DNA of 64,000 nt from Telluribacter humicola. Its GTDB lineage: Bacteria > Bacteroidota > Bacteroidia > Cytophagales > Spirosomataceae. The stretch's first letter is position 1. The number at the start of each line of letters is the position of its first letter. Below the pieces are notes generated by a model, which was given only the letters and a program-made list of their open reading frames with translations, was not told where the DNA came from and searched no databases. The stretch is from the NCBI RefSeq assembly GCF_017355935.1, contig NZ_JAFIQT010000001.1, forward strand, positions 496,001 through 560,000. Reading direction: 5' to 3'. Made by a program: the position numbers and the translations under genes. This document shows, piece by piece, positions 36,625 through 45,516 of this stretch.

Positions 36625-36812
36625 TGGTGCCTGATGCCTCTTCAGAGGGGCTTCCAAGGCTTAATAGGGAATACCCGTGCAAAACGGGAGCTGTCCCCGC
36701 AACTGTAAGTCTCACACTAATACCACAGCTGGTTCTATACCCTCATAGCCACTGTCCCTTTCAATGGGGACGGGAAGGCCGGAGCCAGCGAGACAAGCCA
36801 GGAGACCTGCCA
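36625..36812 (+). promoter_or_regulatory. Cobalamin (B12) riboswitch
   Basis: Classic AdoCbl-class signatures appear in order: ggtgcctgatgcc with the paired region to 36660, ttaatagggaa, cgtgcaaaacgggagctg, the B12 box-side ccccgcaactgtaa, then gggaaggccggagcc and the conserved agccaggagacctgcc near 36795-36811. It sits between a promoter box and the TonB-dependent receptor gene, so it should shut down that gene and probably the next one when B12 is plentiful. Confidence 0.95.
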
Positions 36813-36922
36813 AGATCAATCCGCAATCACGGTTTTCGGAGGAAAGGCCACGATAGCGTACAATTAGCTAATTCCTTATTTATTCACCACCGCTGGTAGC
36901 CCGTTGCTGCCACGGAGTAGAT

Positions 36923-38875
36923 TTGTTTAGCGTGTATAACGTACGACTGGTTCGGGTATATTTAGTGCTGTGGGTAGTACCTCTACTACTGATGGCTCCA
37001 CAAGGCTATGCGCAGCGTAGCATGCTGGCGGATTCTATTTCGTTAGAAGCTGTTACGGTACATGGTTCTGCTCCTGAGCGCTTCATGGCGGGGCTGAAGG
37101 TACAGCGGCTGGACTCTATCACCATACAGCAGTTCCGGTTTCAGCCACTGACAGACTTACTGACTTTCACCACGCCGCTGGCTTTCAGAAATTATGGACC
37201 AGGGCAGTTGACGACGGTATCTTTTCGGGGTACTTCTTCCAACCATACCGCTCTCCTCTGGAATGGCATCAACATCAACCAGCCTACCCTGGGGCAGACC
37301 GATTTTTCCACCATACCCGTAGCTGGTTTTGATCGCCTTTCGGTGCAGTACGGCTCATCGGCCAGTGTGGTAGGTACCGATGCCGTAGGAGGGAGTATCC
37401 TATTGGGAAGTGCTCCACAGACCGAGCCAGGGCTATCGCTGATGGCAGGGCGGCAGCAGGGAAGCTTTGCCAATCAGCAGACACAACTGGGAGCCCGCTA
37501 CGGCGTGCGCCTAAATAATTCCTGGACCTTTTCCGGAAAAACGCTGCTCTACGACGGGCAGATGAATAATGACTATCCCGACCGGCAACGCCGCGGGTAC
37601 GCCCTCGAGGCTACGACCACGGCTCAGCAGGGACTGGTACAGGACCTTTTCTTTCATAATACTAAGGGGCATCGGCTATCGGCGCACCTGTGGGTGACGG
37701 ATAACCAATTTACTCTTACCCCCGAAAACCTCAGCTCGCGCGAACTGACCCGCACCCAGTCCCGACGTACCATGGTACAGTACGAAGCTGGTGCCTGGAC
37801 CCTGCGCTCTGCCTGGATTCGCGATATCATTGACTTTGGCCGGGGCGACTTCTCCGATATGAGTCATTCCGAAACCGACCGCTTTGCCAACCGTCTGGAG
37901 CGGGAGTTTCAGTGGAATCTGGGGCAGCCTGCTTCTTCTCTGACGCTACGTATAGGAGGAGAGTGGTCACACTACCGCACCCGGGTGGATGGCTACGTAT
38001 TGCCCGTTATTACGGAAGACCGTGGTGACCTGTTCGCGCTGATGCGCTGGCAGGCTACGCGTCGCTGGCTCGTATCGGCCAATCTGCGGCAGGCTTTTGT
38101 GACCCGCTTCGACCCTCCGTTTACGCCTTCGGTAGGAACCGAGTACTTTGTATCGGAGAGTGCTAAGCATCTGCTGACAGCGAGAGGCTCCGTGGGGCGT
38201 AGCTACCGGGTACCTACACTGAATGAGCGCTACTGGAAAAACTTAGGGAACCCAGACATCCGCCCGGAGAGCGGACTGAACAAGGAAGCCGGTGCCGAGC
38301 TGAGACTCTCTCCTAACGCGATCCATACCTTTACCACCTCCCTCACCGCCTACCACAACCGCGTAGACGACTGGACCTACTGGAATCCGGACCGGAACTA
38401 CCGGGTCGAGAACCTGCAGCTGGTAGTAGCGCGGGGGCTGGAAGCCCAGGCAGGCTGGCAGGGAAGCTGGGGCCAGCTGACAGCTGGGAGCCGGGCTATC
38501 TATGCCCTGACTCGTACTTCGCAGGAGCGGGTATATGATGTGTATGCGGTTGACATAATTGGCAAGCAACTTGTATATGTACCTATCCATAGTGGTACGC
38601 TTACTATCTATCTGCAGCGGGGACGCAGCCGCCTGACGGGACAGCTACAGGCAGGTAGCAGGCGCTACTACACTTTCGATAATACCAAGTACTTGCCTGG
38701 CTACATACTGGCCAACCTGCTGGCGGAGACTACCCTTAAGTGGGGAACCTGGCAGGGACGTCTGCAGGGACAGGTACACAATGTATTGGATACTTTTTAT
38801 CTCAACGTAAAGCGCAACGCCATGCCGGGGCGACATTTTTCTATTAATCTTTTATTAACGTACAATTCTAAGTAA
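36923..38875 (+). CDS. btuB: TonB-dependent vitamin B12 receptor (BtuB-like)
   Basis: 650 residues with signal peptide VYLVLWVVPLLLMAPQGYAQ. The plug domain shows LLTFTTPLAFRNYGPGQLTT, VSFRGTSSNHTALLWNGIN and VQYGSSASVVGTDAVGGSI; the rest is a beta-barrel with SYRVPTLNERYWKNLGNPD and an aromatic final strand (HFSINLLLTYN). A cobalamin riboswitch directly upstream makes B12 or a corrinoid the likely substrate. The first possible start is TTG at 36923, preceded by ggag; a GTG at 36932 is an alternative. A BtuG-like lipoprotein gene starts 2 bp after the stop. Confidence 0.92.
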   Translation: MFSVYNVRLVRVYLVLWVVPLLLMAPQGYAQRSMLADSISLEAVTVHGSAPERFMAGLKVQRLDSITIQQFRFQPLTDLLTFTTPLAFRNYGPGQLTTVSFRGTSSNHTALLWNGININQPTLGQTDFSTIPVAGFDRLSVQYGSSASVVGTDAVGGSILLGSAPQTEPGLSLMAGRQQGSFANQQTQLGARYGVRLNNSWTFSGKTLLYDGQMNNDYPDRQRRGYALEATTTAQQGLVQDLFFHNTKGHRLSAHLWVTDNQFTLTPENLSSRELTRTQSRRTMVQYEAGAWTLRSAWIRDIIDFGRGDFSDMSHSETDRFANRLEREFQWNLGQPASSLTLRIGGEWSHYRTRVDGYVLPVITEDRGDLFALMRWQATRRWLVSANLRQAFVTRFDPPFTPSVGTEYFVSESAKHLLTARGSVGRSYRVPTLNERYWKNLGNPDIRPESGLNKEAGAELRLSPNAIHTFTTSLTAYHNRVDDWTYWNPDRNYRVENLQLVVARGLEAQAGWQGSWGQLTAGSRAIYALTRTSQERVYDVYAVDIIGKQLVYVPIHSGTLTIYLQRGRSRLTGQLQAGSRRYYTFDNTKYLPGYILANLLAETTLKWGTWQGRLQGQVHNVLDTFYLNVKRNAMPGRHFSINLLLTYNSK

Positions 38876-38876
38876 C

Positions 38877-39974
38877 ATGAACAAGCTAGTACTAAGGGTA
38901 TTGGGAGTGGGGTTATTGGCCGGAATAAGCTGGTCCTGTCAGGAAAGAGATCCTGAACCACAGCAGGCCTACGATAACGGAGTATTTGTACTGAATGCCG
39001 GTAACTTTACGGATAACAACGGAAGTATATCCTTCTTTAACCGTGAAAAAACAACGGCCGAGGGAGACATATTCTTTAAAGAGAATGGTGCCGCCCTTAC
39101 CGGTGGTGTACAGGGCTACGCCGAAGGAGGAGGTTATGGGCTGATCCTGGTGGATAACAGTACCGCCGGACAGGACAAGGTAGAGATCGTAAACAGCGGT
39201 ACCTTCAAGCGGGAAGCTACTCTGGCGGCACCTGATATCGAGAACCCCCGTTCGGTAGTGGTAGTGAACGCTACTAAGGCGTATGTAGCATGCTGGGATG
39301 CTACCGGCGATTTCTCTAACTTCTACAAAAATCCCGGCTACATAGCAGTAGTGGATCTTGTTACGAAGAAGGTGACCAAGAAAATTGCGGTAAACAAGGG
39401 TGCCGAGCGTATGGTGCAGGTAGGCAATGATGTGTACCTGGGCTACGTAGGTGACGCCAATAGCATTACCGTAATAGATGCGGGTACTGATGCCATTAAG
39501 CGGAGTATTCAGGTAGGAACGGCACCTAACCCAATTGCGGTAGATGCCAATGGTAAAATATGGGTGTCGTCGGGCAAAGAGGTGGTACGTATCAACCCCC
39601 AGTCCAATGCCGTCGAAACAACTCTGAAAGTAGGTAGCGATCTTAGAAAGTCGGCCAGCCACTTTGCCATGAGCCCTGATCGTCAGAATATCTATTTTTT
39701 GTATTCCTTCTACGATGCAGCGGATGGTTATAAGCAAAAAGGTGAAGTATACCGCTTCAGCATCAACGATACCAGCATCAGTGCTACGCAGCCTTTTGCA
39801 AATCGTGTGTTCAGTGGCTTATCAGTAGATCCCATGCAGGGATTGATCTACGCAGGAGTGACGCCTTCCTTTAAGCAGTCAGGCTATGTACTGAGGTACC
39901 GTACAGACGGATCGGTGGTAGATTCAGTTAAAGTGGAGATAGCTCCGTCAGGATTCTATTTCAAGCAGAAATAA
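38877..39974 (+). CDS. BtuG-like surface beta-propeller lipoprotein (YncE/DUF5074 type)
   Basis: 365 residues. The lipoprotein signal VLGVGLLAGISWSCQ precedes repeated propeller blades such as NPRSVVVVNATKAYVACWD, GYIAVVDLVTKKVTKKI and NSITVIDAGTDAIKRSIQVG. The gene starts one base after the BtuB stop and shares its riboswitch. In Bacteroides, BtuG is a propeller lipoprotein that caps BtuB and captures B12 with very high affinity. Fold, lipid anchor and operon position all fit that role here; direct sequence similarity to BtuG was not tested. Confidence 0.85.
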   Translation: MNKLVLRVLGVGLLAGISWSCQERDPEPQQAYDNGVFVLNAGNFTDNNGSISFFNREKTTAEGDIFFKENGAALTGGVQGYAEGGGYGLILVDNSTAGQDKVEIVNSGTFKREATLAAPDIENPRSVVVVNATKAYVACWDATGDFSNFYKNPGYIAVVDLVTKKVTKKIAVNKGAERMVQVGNDVYLGYVGDANSITVIDAGTDAIKRSIQVGTAPNPIAVDANGKIWVSSGKEVVRINPQSNAVETTLKVGSDLRKSASHFAMSPDRQNIYFLYSFYDAADGYKQKGEVYRFSINDTSISATQPFANRVFSGLSVDPMQGLIYAGVTPSFKQSGYVLRYRTDGSVVDSVKVEIAPSGFYFKQK

Positions 39975-40057
39975 AGTGGGCTAAAGATATTGCGTCCGGT
40001 TGGGGTAGTACATTCAGTGAATGGATTACATCCACCGGGCGCCCACACCAGCAGGGC

Positions 40058-40798
40058 TTATTTGAAGAAACCCTGTGGATCAGGAAGCTTCTCGCGGAGC
40101 AGGTCTACAAACTGTAGGTTAATGAGCGAGAAGTTGAGCTTGCGGCCGTTGTGCAGGTGTTCCCACGATTTATCAAAGTTGCCCCGGTAGTACTCGATCA
40201 GCGCTAGGTTATAGTACGTTTGGGCGTAGGTAGAGTCCAGTACGGCGGCGTGCTTCAGTACCCGGTCGGCCTCATTCAGGTCTTCTACCTCACTGACCAG
40301 AGCATAATGCTTCAGCTCTACGGTCGAAAGATCAACCAGCAGCGCTACATTGTCCGGTGATAAATCTACTCCTCTCCGAAGCATTCGCTCGGCATCCACC
40401 AGTTTATCTTTCTGATAGCATACCACTCCCAGTCCCCAGTAGGCGTCAATATTCTTATCGTTCAGGAGGTAAGCCAGGTTGAAGCGGTAGGTAGCCGTAT
40501 CAAGCTGGCCTTCCTGGAGGTATTCCCAGCCACGCGTAGCAAAAAAGGTGCTGGCCTCATCGCGACTGGCAAACATCTTGTCACACTCGCTGAGGAACCT
40601 GATTTCTTCGTCGATCTGAGCGGATGTCTTGCCCATTTCTCCAAACAGGGGCAGCACGTGGCGTTCAGCCAGGGTCAGGGAGCGGGTTTGGGACACATTG
40701 GTGTCGGGGGTATGTCCGTTCCGGGCTAGTTGAACAGTCTGTGCTACTACGCCAAGAGGCAATAGACAAGCCAGTAATATACCAATGTAAACCTTCAT
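40058..40798 (-). CDS. Exported TPR-repeat protein
   Basis: 246 residues from the ATG at 40798, where a signal peptide begins (MKVYIGILLACLLPLGVVAQ); the longer frame to 40870 is unlikely. Tetratricopeptide units follow: DTATYRFNLAYLLNDKNID, AYWGLGVVCYQKDKLVDAER, DLSPDNVALLVDLSTVELKH and AQTYYNLALIEYYRGNFDKS. It should mediate protein contacts in the periplasm. No partner is suggested by the neighbours. It is convergent with the B12 operon. Confidence 0.85.
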   Translation of the reverse strand: MKVYIGILLACLLPLGVVAQTVQLARNGHTPDTNVSQTRSLTLAERHVLPLFGEMGKTSAQIDEEIRFLSECDKMFASRDEASTFFATRGWEYLQEGQLDTATYRFNLAYLLNDKNIDAYWGLGVVCYQKDKLVDAERMLRRGVDLSPDNVALLVDLSTVELKHYALVSEVEDLNEADRVLKHAAVLDSTYAQTYYNLALIEYYRGNFDKSWEHLHNGRKLNFSLINLQFVDLLREKLPDPQGFFK

Positions 40799-40962
40799 TG
40801 AGAGTTGTGAAACAGAACCATGCATTTCCGATGAAACGCTTCCCGATAAGCTATTATTGTATATAGTCAACAGCAGTGCCCAATCAGTAACTTACCCGTG
40901 AGCCAGCTACCCAAGGTAAACAGAATTAAGTAATTAGCGGCTACCTGTACGGCTAATATTAT

Positions 40963-42309
40963 CTAGCGGCGCGATCCTCTCTTAGGCCCGCCTTTCGAAC
41001 TGTTTCCGCCTTTCCCCCCGCTTTTCTTATTGGGAGTAGTATGGTATTGTTTTTTCTTCTCATGAAAAGCCCCCTTGAAGGTGGGATCTTCGCGCTTTTT
41101 CTGATTATCTATCTCACGGAGCATATTCTGACGTTCTTCCATTGGAGTAGAGCCTATCTCTACCTCATCCGGGAGCGGTTCACGGGGAATCTCCATCCGT
41201 ATCAATTTCTCTATTTTTCGGATGTGGTACTCATCAGCCATGGTCATGAAGGTGATGGCTTCGCCAGTACGGTTGGCCCGCCCCGTACGCCCGATCCGGT
41301 GTACATAGTCTTCGTAGATAAGAGGTACATCAAAGTTTACCACATGGCTCACCTCCGTCACATCTATACCCCGCGAGGCGACGTCGGTAGCTACCAGTAC
41401 CCGTACATTACCTTCCTTGAAGGCCTCCATGGCATTAATGCGGGTATTCTGACCTTTATTTGCGTGGATAACCCGTATAGCGCCTTCGGCTACGACTTTA
41501 CGTTCCAGAAACTTGAATATGTTATCGGCTATTTCCTTGCTGCGGGTAAAGATCAGGACCCGGCTAAATCGCTCCTCATCCTGTAGCAGATGGGTCAGCA
41601 GGTTGATCTTGGTCCGGCTGTTAGGTACTTCGTAAAGGCGCTGTGTCACCATCTCGGCCGTGGTAGCCGAAGGCGTCACCTCCACCCGCATCGGAAACTC
41701 CAGAAACTCATGCGACAGGCGTTCGACTCTTTCGGAAAAGGTAGCCGAAAAAAGCAGGTTCTGGCGCTTGGTCGGTATCACTTCCAGGATGCTCCGGATC
41801 TGTGGCATAAAGCCCATATCCATCATCTTGTCAGCTTCGTCAAGTACCATAGTATTGATATGCTTCAGTACAATCTCTCCTTTGAGGTAGATGTCCAGAA
41901 ACCGGCGCGGGGTACTTACCAGTATATCTACTCCCTGCTGCACTCCCTCAATCTGTGACTTAGGCCCTAGCCCTCCGTAGAGGGAAACGGTACGGATATC
42001 GGTATAGCGGCTTAGTTGGGCGATGGTCTCGGCTATCTGCATCACCAGTTCACGGGTAGGGGCCAGTATGAGTGCCCGTGGGTGCTGTCCCTGGGCGTAC
42101 TTGATCTTCATCAGGATGGGCAGCACAAAGGCTGCCGTTTTGCCGGTACCGGTTTGAGCAATACCTAGTACATCATGACCCGCCTGGGCAAGCGGCATGG
42201 CCTGCTCCTGAATAGGGGTAGGCTGGGTATAGCCAGCTTCCTCAATGGCGTTGAGGAGCTGACGGTTGAGTTTGAACTGCTCAAAGGGGTTGGTTGATGT
42301 TTCTTCCAT
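40963..42309 (-). CDS. DEAD-box RNA helicase (RhlE/CsdA type)
   Basis: 448 residues. All helicase motifs are intact: Q motif PTPIQEQAMPLAQ, Walker A AQTGTGKTAAF, PTRELVMQ, VLDEADKMMD, SATF, HANKGQ, TDVASRGIDV and HRIGRTGRA. A basic tail (KSGGKGGNSSKGGPKRGSRR) gives RNA binding. It remodels structured RNA, for example during ribosome assembly or cold adaptation. A -7 box ends only 5 nt before the start codon, so the mRNA may be leaderless. It lies downstream of the HTH/DUF2975 genes on the same strand. Confidence 0.95.
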   Translation of the reverse strand: MEETSTNPFEQFKLNRQLLNAIEEAGYTQPTPIQEQAMPLAQAGHDVLGIAQTGTGKTAAFVLPILMKIKYAQGQHPRALILAPTRELVMQIAETIAQLSRYTDIRTVSLYGGLGPKSQIEGVQQGVDILVSTPRRFLDIYLKGEIVLKHINTMVLDEADKMMDMGFMPQIRSILEVIPTKRQNLLFSATFSERVERLSHEFLEFPMRVEVTPSATTAEMVTQRLYEVPNSRTKINLLTHLLQDEERFSRVLIFTRSKEIADNIFKFLERKVVAEGAIRVIHANKGQNTRINAMEAFKEGNVRVLVATDVASRGIDVTEVSHVVNFDVPLIYEDYVHRIGRTGRANRTGEAITFMTMADEYHIRKIEKLIRMEIPREPLPDEVEIGSTPMEERQNMLREIDNQKKREDPTFKGAFHEKKKQYHTTPNKKSGGKGGNSSKGGPKRGSRR

Positions 42310-42313
42310 ACCA

Positions 42314-42321
42314 CAAAGGTA
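42314..42321 (-). promoter_or_regulatory. -7 box (TACCTTTG) immediately before the helicase start
   Basis: Exact TAnnTTTG on the minus strand, ending 4 bases before the ATG at 42309. Transcription would begin at or next to the start codon. Confidence 0.5.
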
Positions 42322-42345
42322 CGAAAACTAAACGAGGTCTGGGGC

Positions 42346-42576
42346 TTATGCCGTCCCGGAGGTCTCTACCTGGTCCGGTACATACTCCAGTATATCCCCC
42401 GGCTGACAATCCAGCGCGGCACAGATGGCTTCCAGTGTTGAAAAACGTATGGCTTTGGCCTTGCCCGTTTTCAGAATAGACAGATTAGCCATGGTGATAT
42501 CTACCTTCTCAGCCAGCTCAGTCAGGGACATCTTGCGACGGGCCATCATTACATCTACATTGACTACTATGGCCAT
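42346..42576 (-). CDS. Small Cro/CI-type HTH regulator (YozG-like)
   Basis: 76 residues, almost all HTH: MARRKMSLTELAEKVDITMANLSILKTG and STLEAICAALDCQPGDIL. It starts 2 bp after the DUF2975 gene; such HTH/DUF2975 pairs are common and probably co-regulate. The 49-bp palindrome upstream of the pair is a candidate operator. Confidence 0.9.
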   Translation of the reverse strand: MAIVVNVDVMMARRKMSLTELAEKVDITMANLSILKTGKAKAIRFSTLEAICAALDCQPGDILEYVPDQVETSGTA

Positions 42577-42578
42577 CG

Positions 42579-43100
42579 CTATATTGTCAGTTCGTTTTCC
42601 TGCTGCAGTTCAACACCCCGCCTGAATACCTGCGCAATGATGTATACGATACCAGCAGCTAGTAGGTAGGCGCCGTTGATGTTGAAGGTTATAAGGTCTT
42701 TCCCGATTTCCCCCATAGCGTTCACCACTTCGGGCATGCGCTTGTTGAGGTAGTGATTAAAGCTCTTATTAATAAAACTAATGATCCATATAGAGAGCAA
42801 GACGTAGCTGATAGCTAAAAGCTTATTGGCTACGGTAATTGTGAATGGACTACTCAAATTCATCTCTGACAGTAGGTCCTTTACTTTTTGCCATAGCTGA
42901 GCGTAAAGAACATGGACTGTCAATGTGGAGCTGGCAAGTAGTAGAAGTACACCTACGTGGGGGGCAGGTAGGTCAGGCAAGCTTTCGCTGAGGGAAAACG
43001 CTATCATCAATCCTGCCGCTACGACTGCCTGAACAATAGCTCCAATAAATACTATCCATACCACTACACGTAGTAGGTTTAATACGCCTTCTGTTCTCAT
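42579..43100 (-). CDS. DUF2975 membrane protein
   Basis: 173 residues with four membrane helices (VVWIVFIGAIVQAVVAAGLM, VGVLLLLASSTLTVHVLYA, ISYVLLSIWIISFI, GAYLLAAGIVYIIAQVFRRG) and the DUF2975 ending VFRRGVELQQENELTI. Function is unknown; the family nearly always travels with a small HTH protein, as here, suggesting a membrane partner that controls the regulator. Confidence 0.87.
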   Translation of the reverse strand: MRTEGVLNLLRVVVWIVFIGAIVQAVVAAGLMIAFSLSESLPDLPAPHVGVLLLLASSTLTVHVLYAQLWQKVKDLLSEMNLSSPFTITVANKLLAISYVLLSIWIISFINKSFNHYLNKRMPEVVNAMGEIGKDLITFNINGAYLLAAGIVYIIAQVFRRGVELQQENELTI

Positions 43101-43129
43101 AGCTTTTTTGAAGTTGATGTTGGTGTAGC

Positions 43130-43178
43130 AAATGTCGATAATTATTTATTGATTATCAATAAATAATTATCGACATTT
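43130..43178. repeat. 49-bp perfect palindrome upstream of the DUF2975/HTH genes
   Basis: Arms 43130-43153 (starting aaatgtcgataatt) and 43155-43178 (ending aattatcgacattt) are exact reverse complements over 24 bp around a single T. The centre is 54 bp upstream of the ATG at 43100. The AT-rich core is attgat-t-atcaat. It is most likely an operator for the HTH protein or its paralogues; it could also extrude as a cruciform. Confidence 0.85.
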
Positions 43179-43187
43179 TTAATAAAA

Positions 43188-43224
43188 AGACCAGTACAGA
43201 TACCTGTTATAGATTCAGTACTGG
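43188..43224 (-). terminator. Terminator of fbp
   Basis: ccagtac (43191-43197) pairs with gtactgg (43218-43224); on the minus strand it is followed by ctttttatt, downstream of the fbp stop at 43259. Confidence 0.6.
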
Positions 43225-43258
43225 CATTTATTGTATATCAGCCTATTGTATGAGATAC

Positions 43259-44257
43259 TTACATATCCGCCGTCAGCCCCTCTACCATCTGGGCCGAACC
43301 TGTGTAGAAAGGAGATCGCTGGTGCATGGAGTCCGGTTCTACGTCCAGGATGTTACGGTAGCCGTTGGTGGCTTTGGCACCGGCCTGCTCGGCTATGAAA
43401 GCCAGCGGGTAGCACTCGTAAAGCAGGCGAAGCTTGCCCTGCGGATCTTTGCGGGTAGAGGGGTACAGATAAATGCCTCCTTTGAGCATATTGCGGTGGA
43501 AGTCAGCTACCAGTGAGCCAATATAGCGGGCCGAATAGCCATCTCTGCGGCTGTCGGTAATAAATTGCTGCACGGCGTTATCGTAGCTGTTGTAGTAGGC
43601 ATCGTTGATGGAGTAAATACTACCCTGTACGGGGCAGCAGATATCTTTGTGCGAGAGGATATATTCACCCAATGACTGATCGTAGGTAAAGCCATTGACC
43701 CCGCAACCCGTCGAGTATACTAACATGGTAGAGGAGCCGTAGAGGATATAGCCGGCCGCTACCTGCTTACGTCCTCCCTGTTTGAAGTCCTCGACCGTGG
43801 CCTGACTACCTACGGGAGTAACACGCCGGTAGATGGAGAAGATAGTACCTATTGACACATTCACATCGATGTTGGAGGAGCCGTCCAGCGGGTCCATGGC
43901 TACAACGTACTTGCCATGATCATTGCCGGTGTAGATAATATCCTCATCCTCCTCGGATATAATGGCGCATACCTCTCCACCATTCTTGAGCGCCCTGATA
44001 AATCGTACATTGGCCACAACATCCAGCTTTTGCTGGTGCTCACCCTGTACGTTGGCGGTACCGTTGGCCCCCGTTACATCCACCAGTCCGGCTTTGTTGA
44101 CCTCCCGGTTGATGATCTTCCCGGCCAGAGCTATGTCACGCAGCAGTTGTGACAGTTCGCCGGTAGCGTAAGGGAAGGCGCTCTGGCTGCGCATAATAAA
44201 GCGGTCGAGGGTGACTCCTACCGGTAGTACGAGTTCTTGTGTGGACTTTACGCTCAT
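43259..44257 (-). CDS. fbp: Fructose-1,6-bisphosphatase class I
   Basis: 332 residues catalysing the committed step of gluconeogenesis. Metal and substrate motifs are complete: [32 protein letters not shown], and [19 protein letters not shown] near the end. Length is typical. It is followed upstream on the same strand by a fructosamine kinase gene (112-bp gap), making a small sugar-phosphate neighbourhood, perhaps cotranscribed. Confidence 0.97.
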   Translation of the reverse strand: MSVKSTQELVLPVGVTLDRFIMRSQSAFPYATGELSQLLRDIALAGKIINREVNKAGLVDVTGANGTANVQGEHQQKLDVVANVRFIRALKNGGEVCAIISEEDEDIIYTGNDHGKYVVAMDPLDGSSNIDVNVSIGTIFSIYRRVTPVGSQATVEDFKQGGRKQVAAGYILYGSSTMLVYSTGCGVNGFTYDQSLGEYILSHKDICCPVQGSIYSINDAYYNSYDNAVQQFITDSRRDGYSARYIGSLVADFHRNMLKGGIYLYPSTRKDPQGKLRLLYECYPLAFIAEQAGAKATNGYRNILDVEPDSMHQRSPFYTGSAQMVEGLTADM

Positions 44258-44369
44258 GTGGATCAGGATTAGATATAGGTATGAAGTAAAGACGAGAAGC
44301 AGCAGCCTGACACCTACGGGAAGTGTACTATTTTGAGCAAACGGTAGAGTAGAAGCCGGTAGCTACAGA

Positions 44370-45248
44370 TCAGAAGCGGTCCAGAACGCGCTCCACAGCG
44401 CTCAGGTAGCTCTTACCGAACAGGTTGACGTGTACCAGCAGGGGGTAAAGATTATAGATAGGGATGCGCTCCTCAAAGCCCTCTTCCATCGGAAATACAT
44501 CGTAGTAGGATTCGTAAAACGCGGGATCAAAGCCACCAAAGAGAGACGTAAAGGCGATCTCGGCTTCGCGCAGCCCGTAGTGAGTAGCCGGATCTACCAG
44601 ACATACATAGCCATGCTGGTCCACGATGACATTGCCCGACCACAGATCACCATGTACCAGGGCCGGACGCTCGCGCGGTAGTATACCGGGTAAGGCTTCG
44701 TACAGGGCCTGAAACTTATCGTACTGCTTTTGAGAAATGAGGTTGTTGTACAGAGCCAGCCCCGCCTGTGGCTTGAGCCGTTGCTCTATAAAGAAGGTGA
44801 CGCCGTCGCTGTGGAGTGCATTATTCTGGGGCAGGGAGCCTATGTAGTTGTCAAAGTGGAGTCCAAAATGCCTCTGGGTGTGGGAGTGTAGCAGCGCCAG
44901 CGACTGTCCAAAGCCCTCCCAGTAGTTGTGCTGGATATAGCCCGACTGGATGAATTCAAGGATCAGATACGATTTGTCGCCCCGATGGCCGTGCCCGATT
45001 ACCCGCGGCACGGTGAGTACATCCGCGTCCAGCAGTAGATTAAGTCCCATGGCCTCGGCCACAAACATGTCTTCCTTCTCTGCCGTATTCCACTTGACAA
45101 AGTACGAGCCTTCGGAAGTCATGAGCTGCACCGACATATTGATGCTGCCGCCTGATACCAGCCGCACATCCAGTAGTTCGGGGGCGCTGCCGAAGGTCTC
45201 ATAGAGTACACCTGCCAAAAATTGTACTTCCTCGTCGCCGGTATGCAT
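44370..45248 (-). CDS. Fructosamine kinase family protein
   Basis: 292 residues with a kinase-like (APH) fold: VSGGSINMSVQLMTSEGSYF for nucleotide binding, SYLILEFIQ hinge, catalytic RPALVHGDLWSGNVIVDQHG and metal site LVDPATHYGLREAEIAFT. Members phosphorylate ketosamines to remove sugars from glycated proteins. It lies upstream of fbp on the same strand. Confidence 0.93.
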   Translation of the reverse strand: MHTGDEEVQFLAGVLYETFGSAPELLDVRLVSGGSINMSVQLMTSEGSYFVKWNTAEKEDMFVAEAMGLNLLLDADVLTVPRVIGHGHRGDKSYLILEFIQSGYIQHNYWEGFGQSLALLHSHTQRHFGLHFDNYIGSLPQNNALHSDGVTFFIEQRLKPQAGLALYNNLISQKQYDKFQALYEALPGILPRERPALVHGDLWSGNVIVDQHGYVCLVDPATHYGLREAEIAFTSLFGGFDPAFYESYYDVFPMEEGFEERIPIYNLYPLLVHVNLFGKSYLSAVERVLDRF

Positions 45249-45395
45249 GGGTTATTCCAGGTCAGAAAGTTTATCTACTATCTTAGAGTCCTATGAAGCG
45301 AACTATAACTTCTATGTACTACTTTGATAAGTGATAAATCTACAAGATAAACTCTAATTTCCAATAGCTGGCCCCTTTTATCAATATTTTGCTGA

Positions 45396-45510
45396 TTCGC
45401 TCACCCTGATTTATAATCCAGGTATATTCTTAGCAAGTGTCGCCTTGAAAACGCATAAATGATGCAACGCCAGCGGGCAACCGTCCCAATATAAAAGCGG
45501 GGTTAGCTGG
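45396..45510 (-). repeat. Structured intergenic repeat, copy A (shortened)
   Basis: Shares with copy B (46148-46293) the ends cgctcaccctgattt and ggggttagc, and the inner blocks gtgtcgc.ttgaaaa and caacgccagcgggc.accgtccca. About 35 bp of the left arm and centre seen in copy B are missing. It lies directly after the stop of the TonB-domain gene, in the same orientation as copy B lies after its gene. The 45249-45395 stretch beside it holds nothing recognisable. Confidence 0.8.
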
Positions 45511-45516
45511 TGCTTC

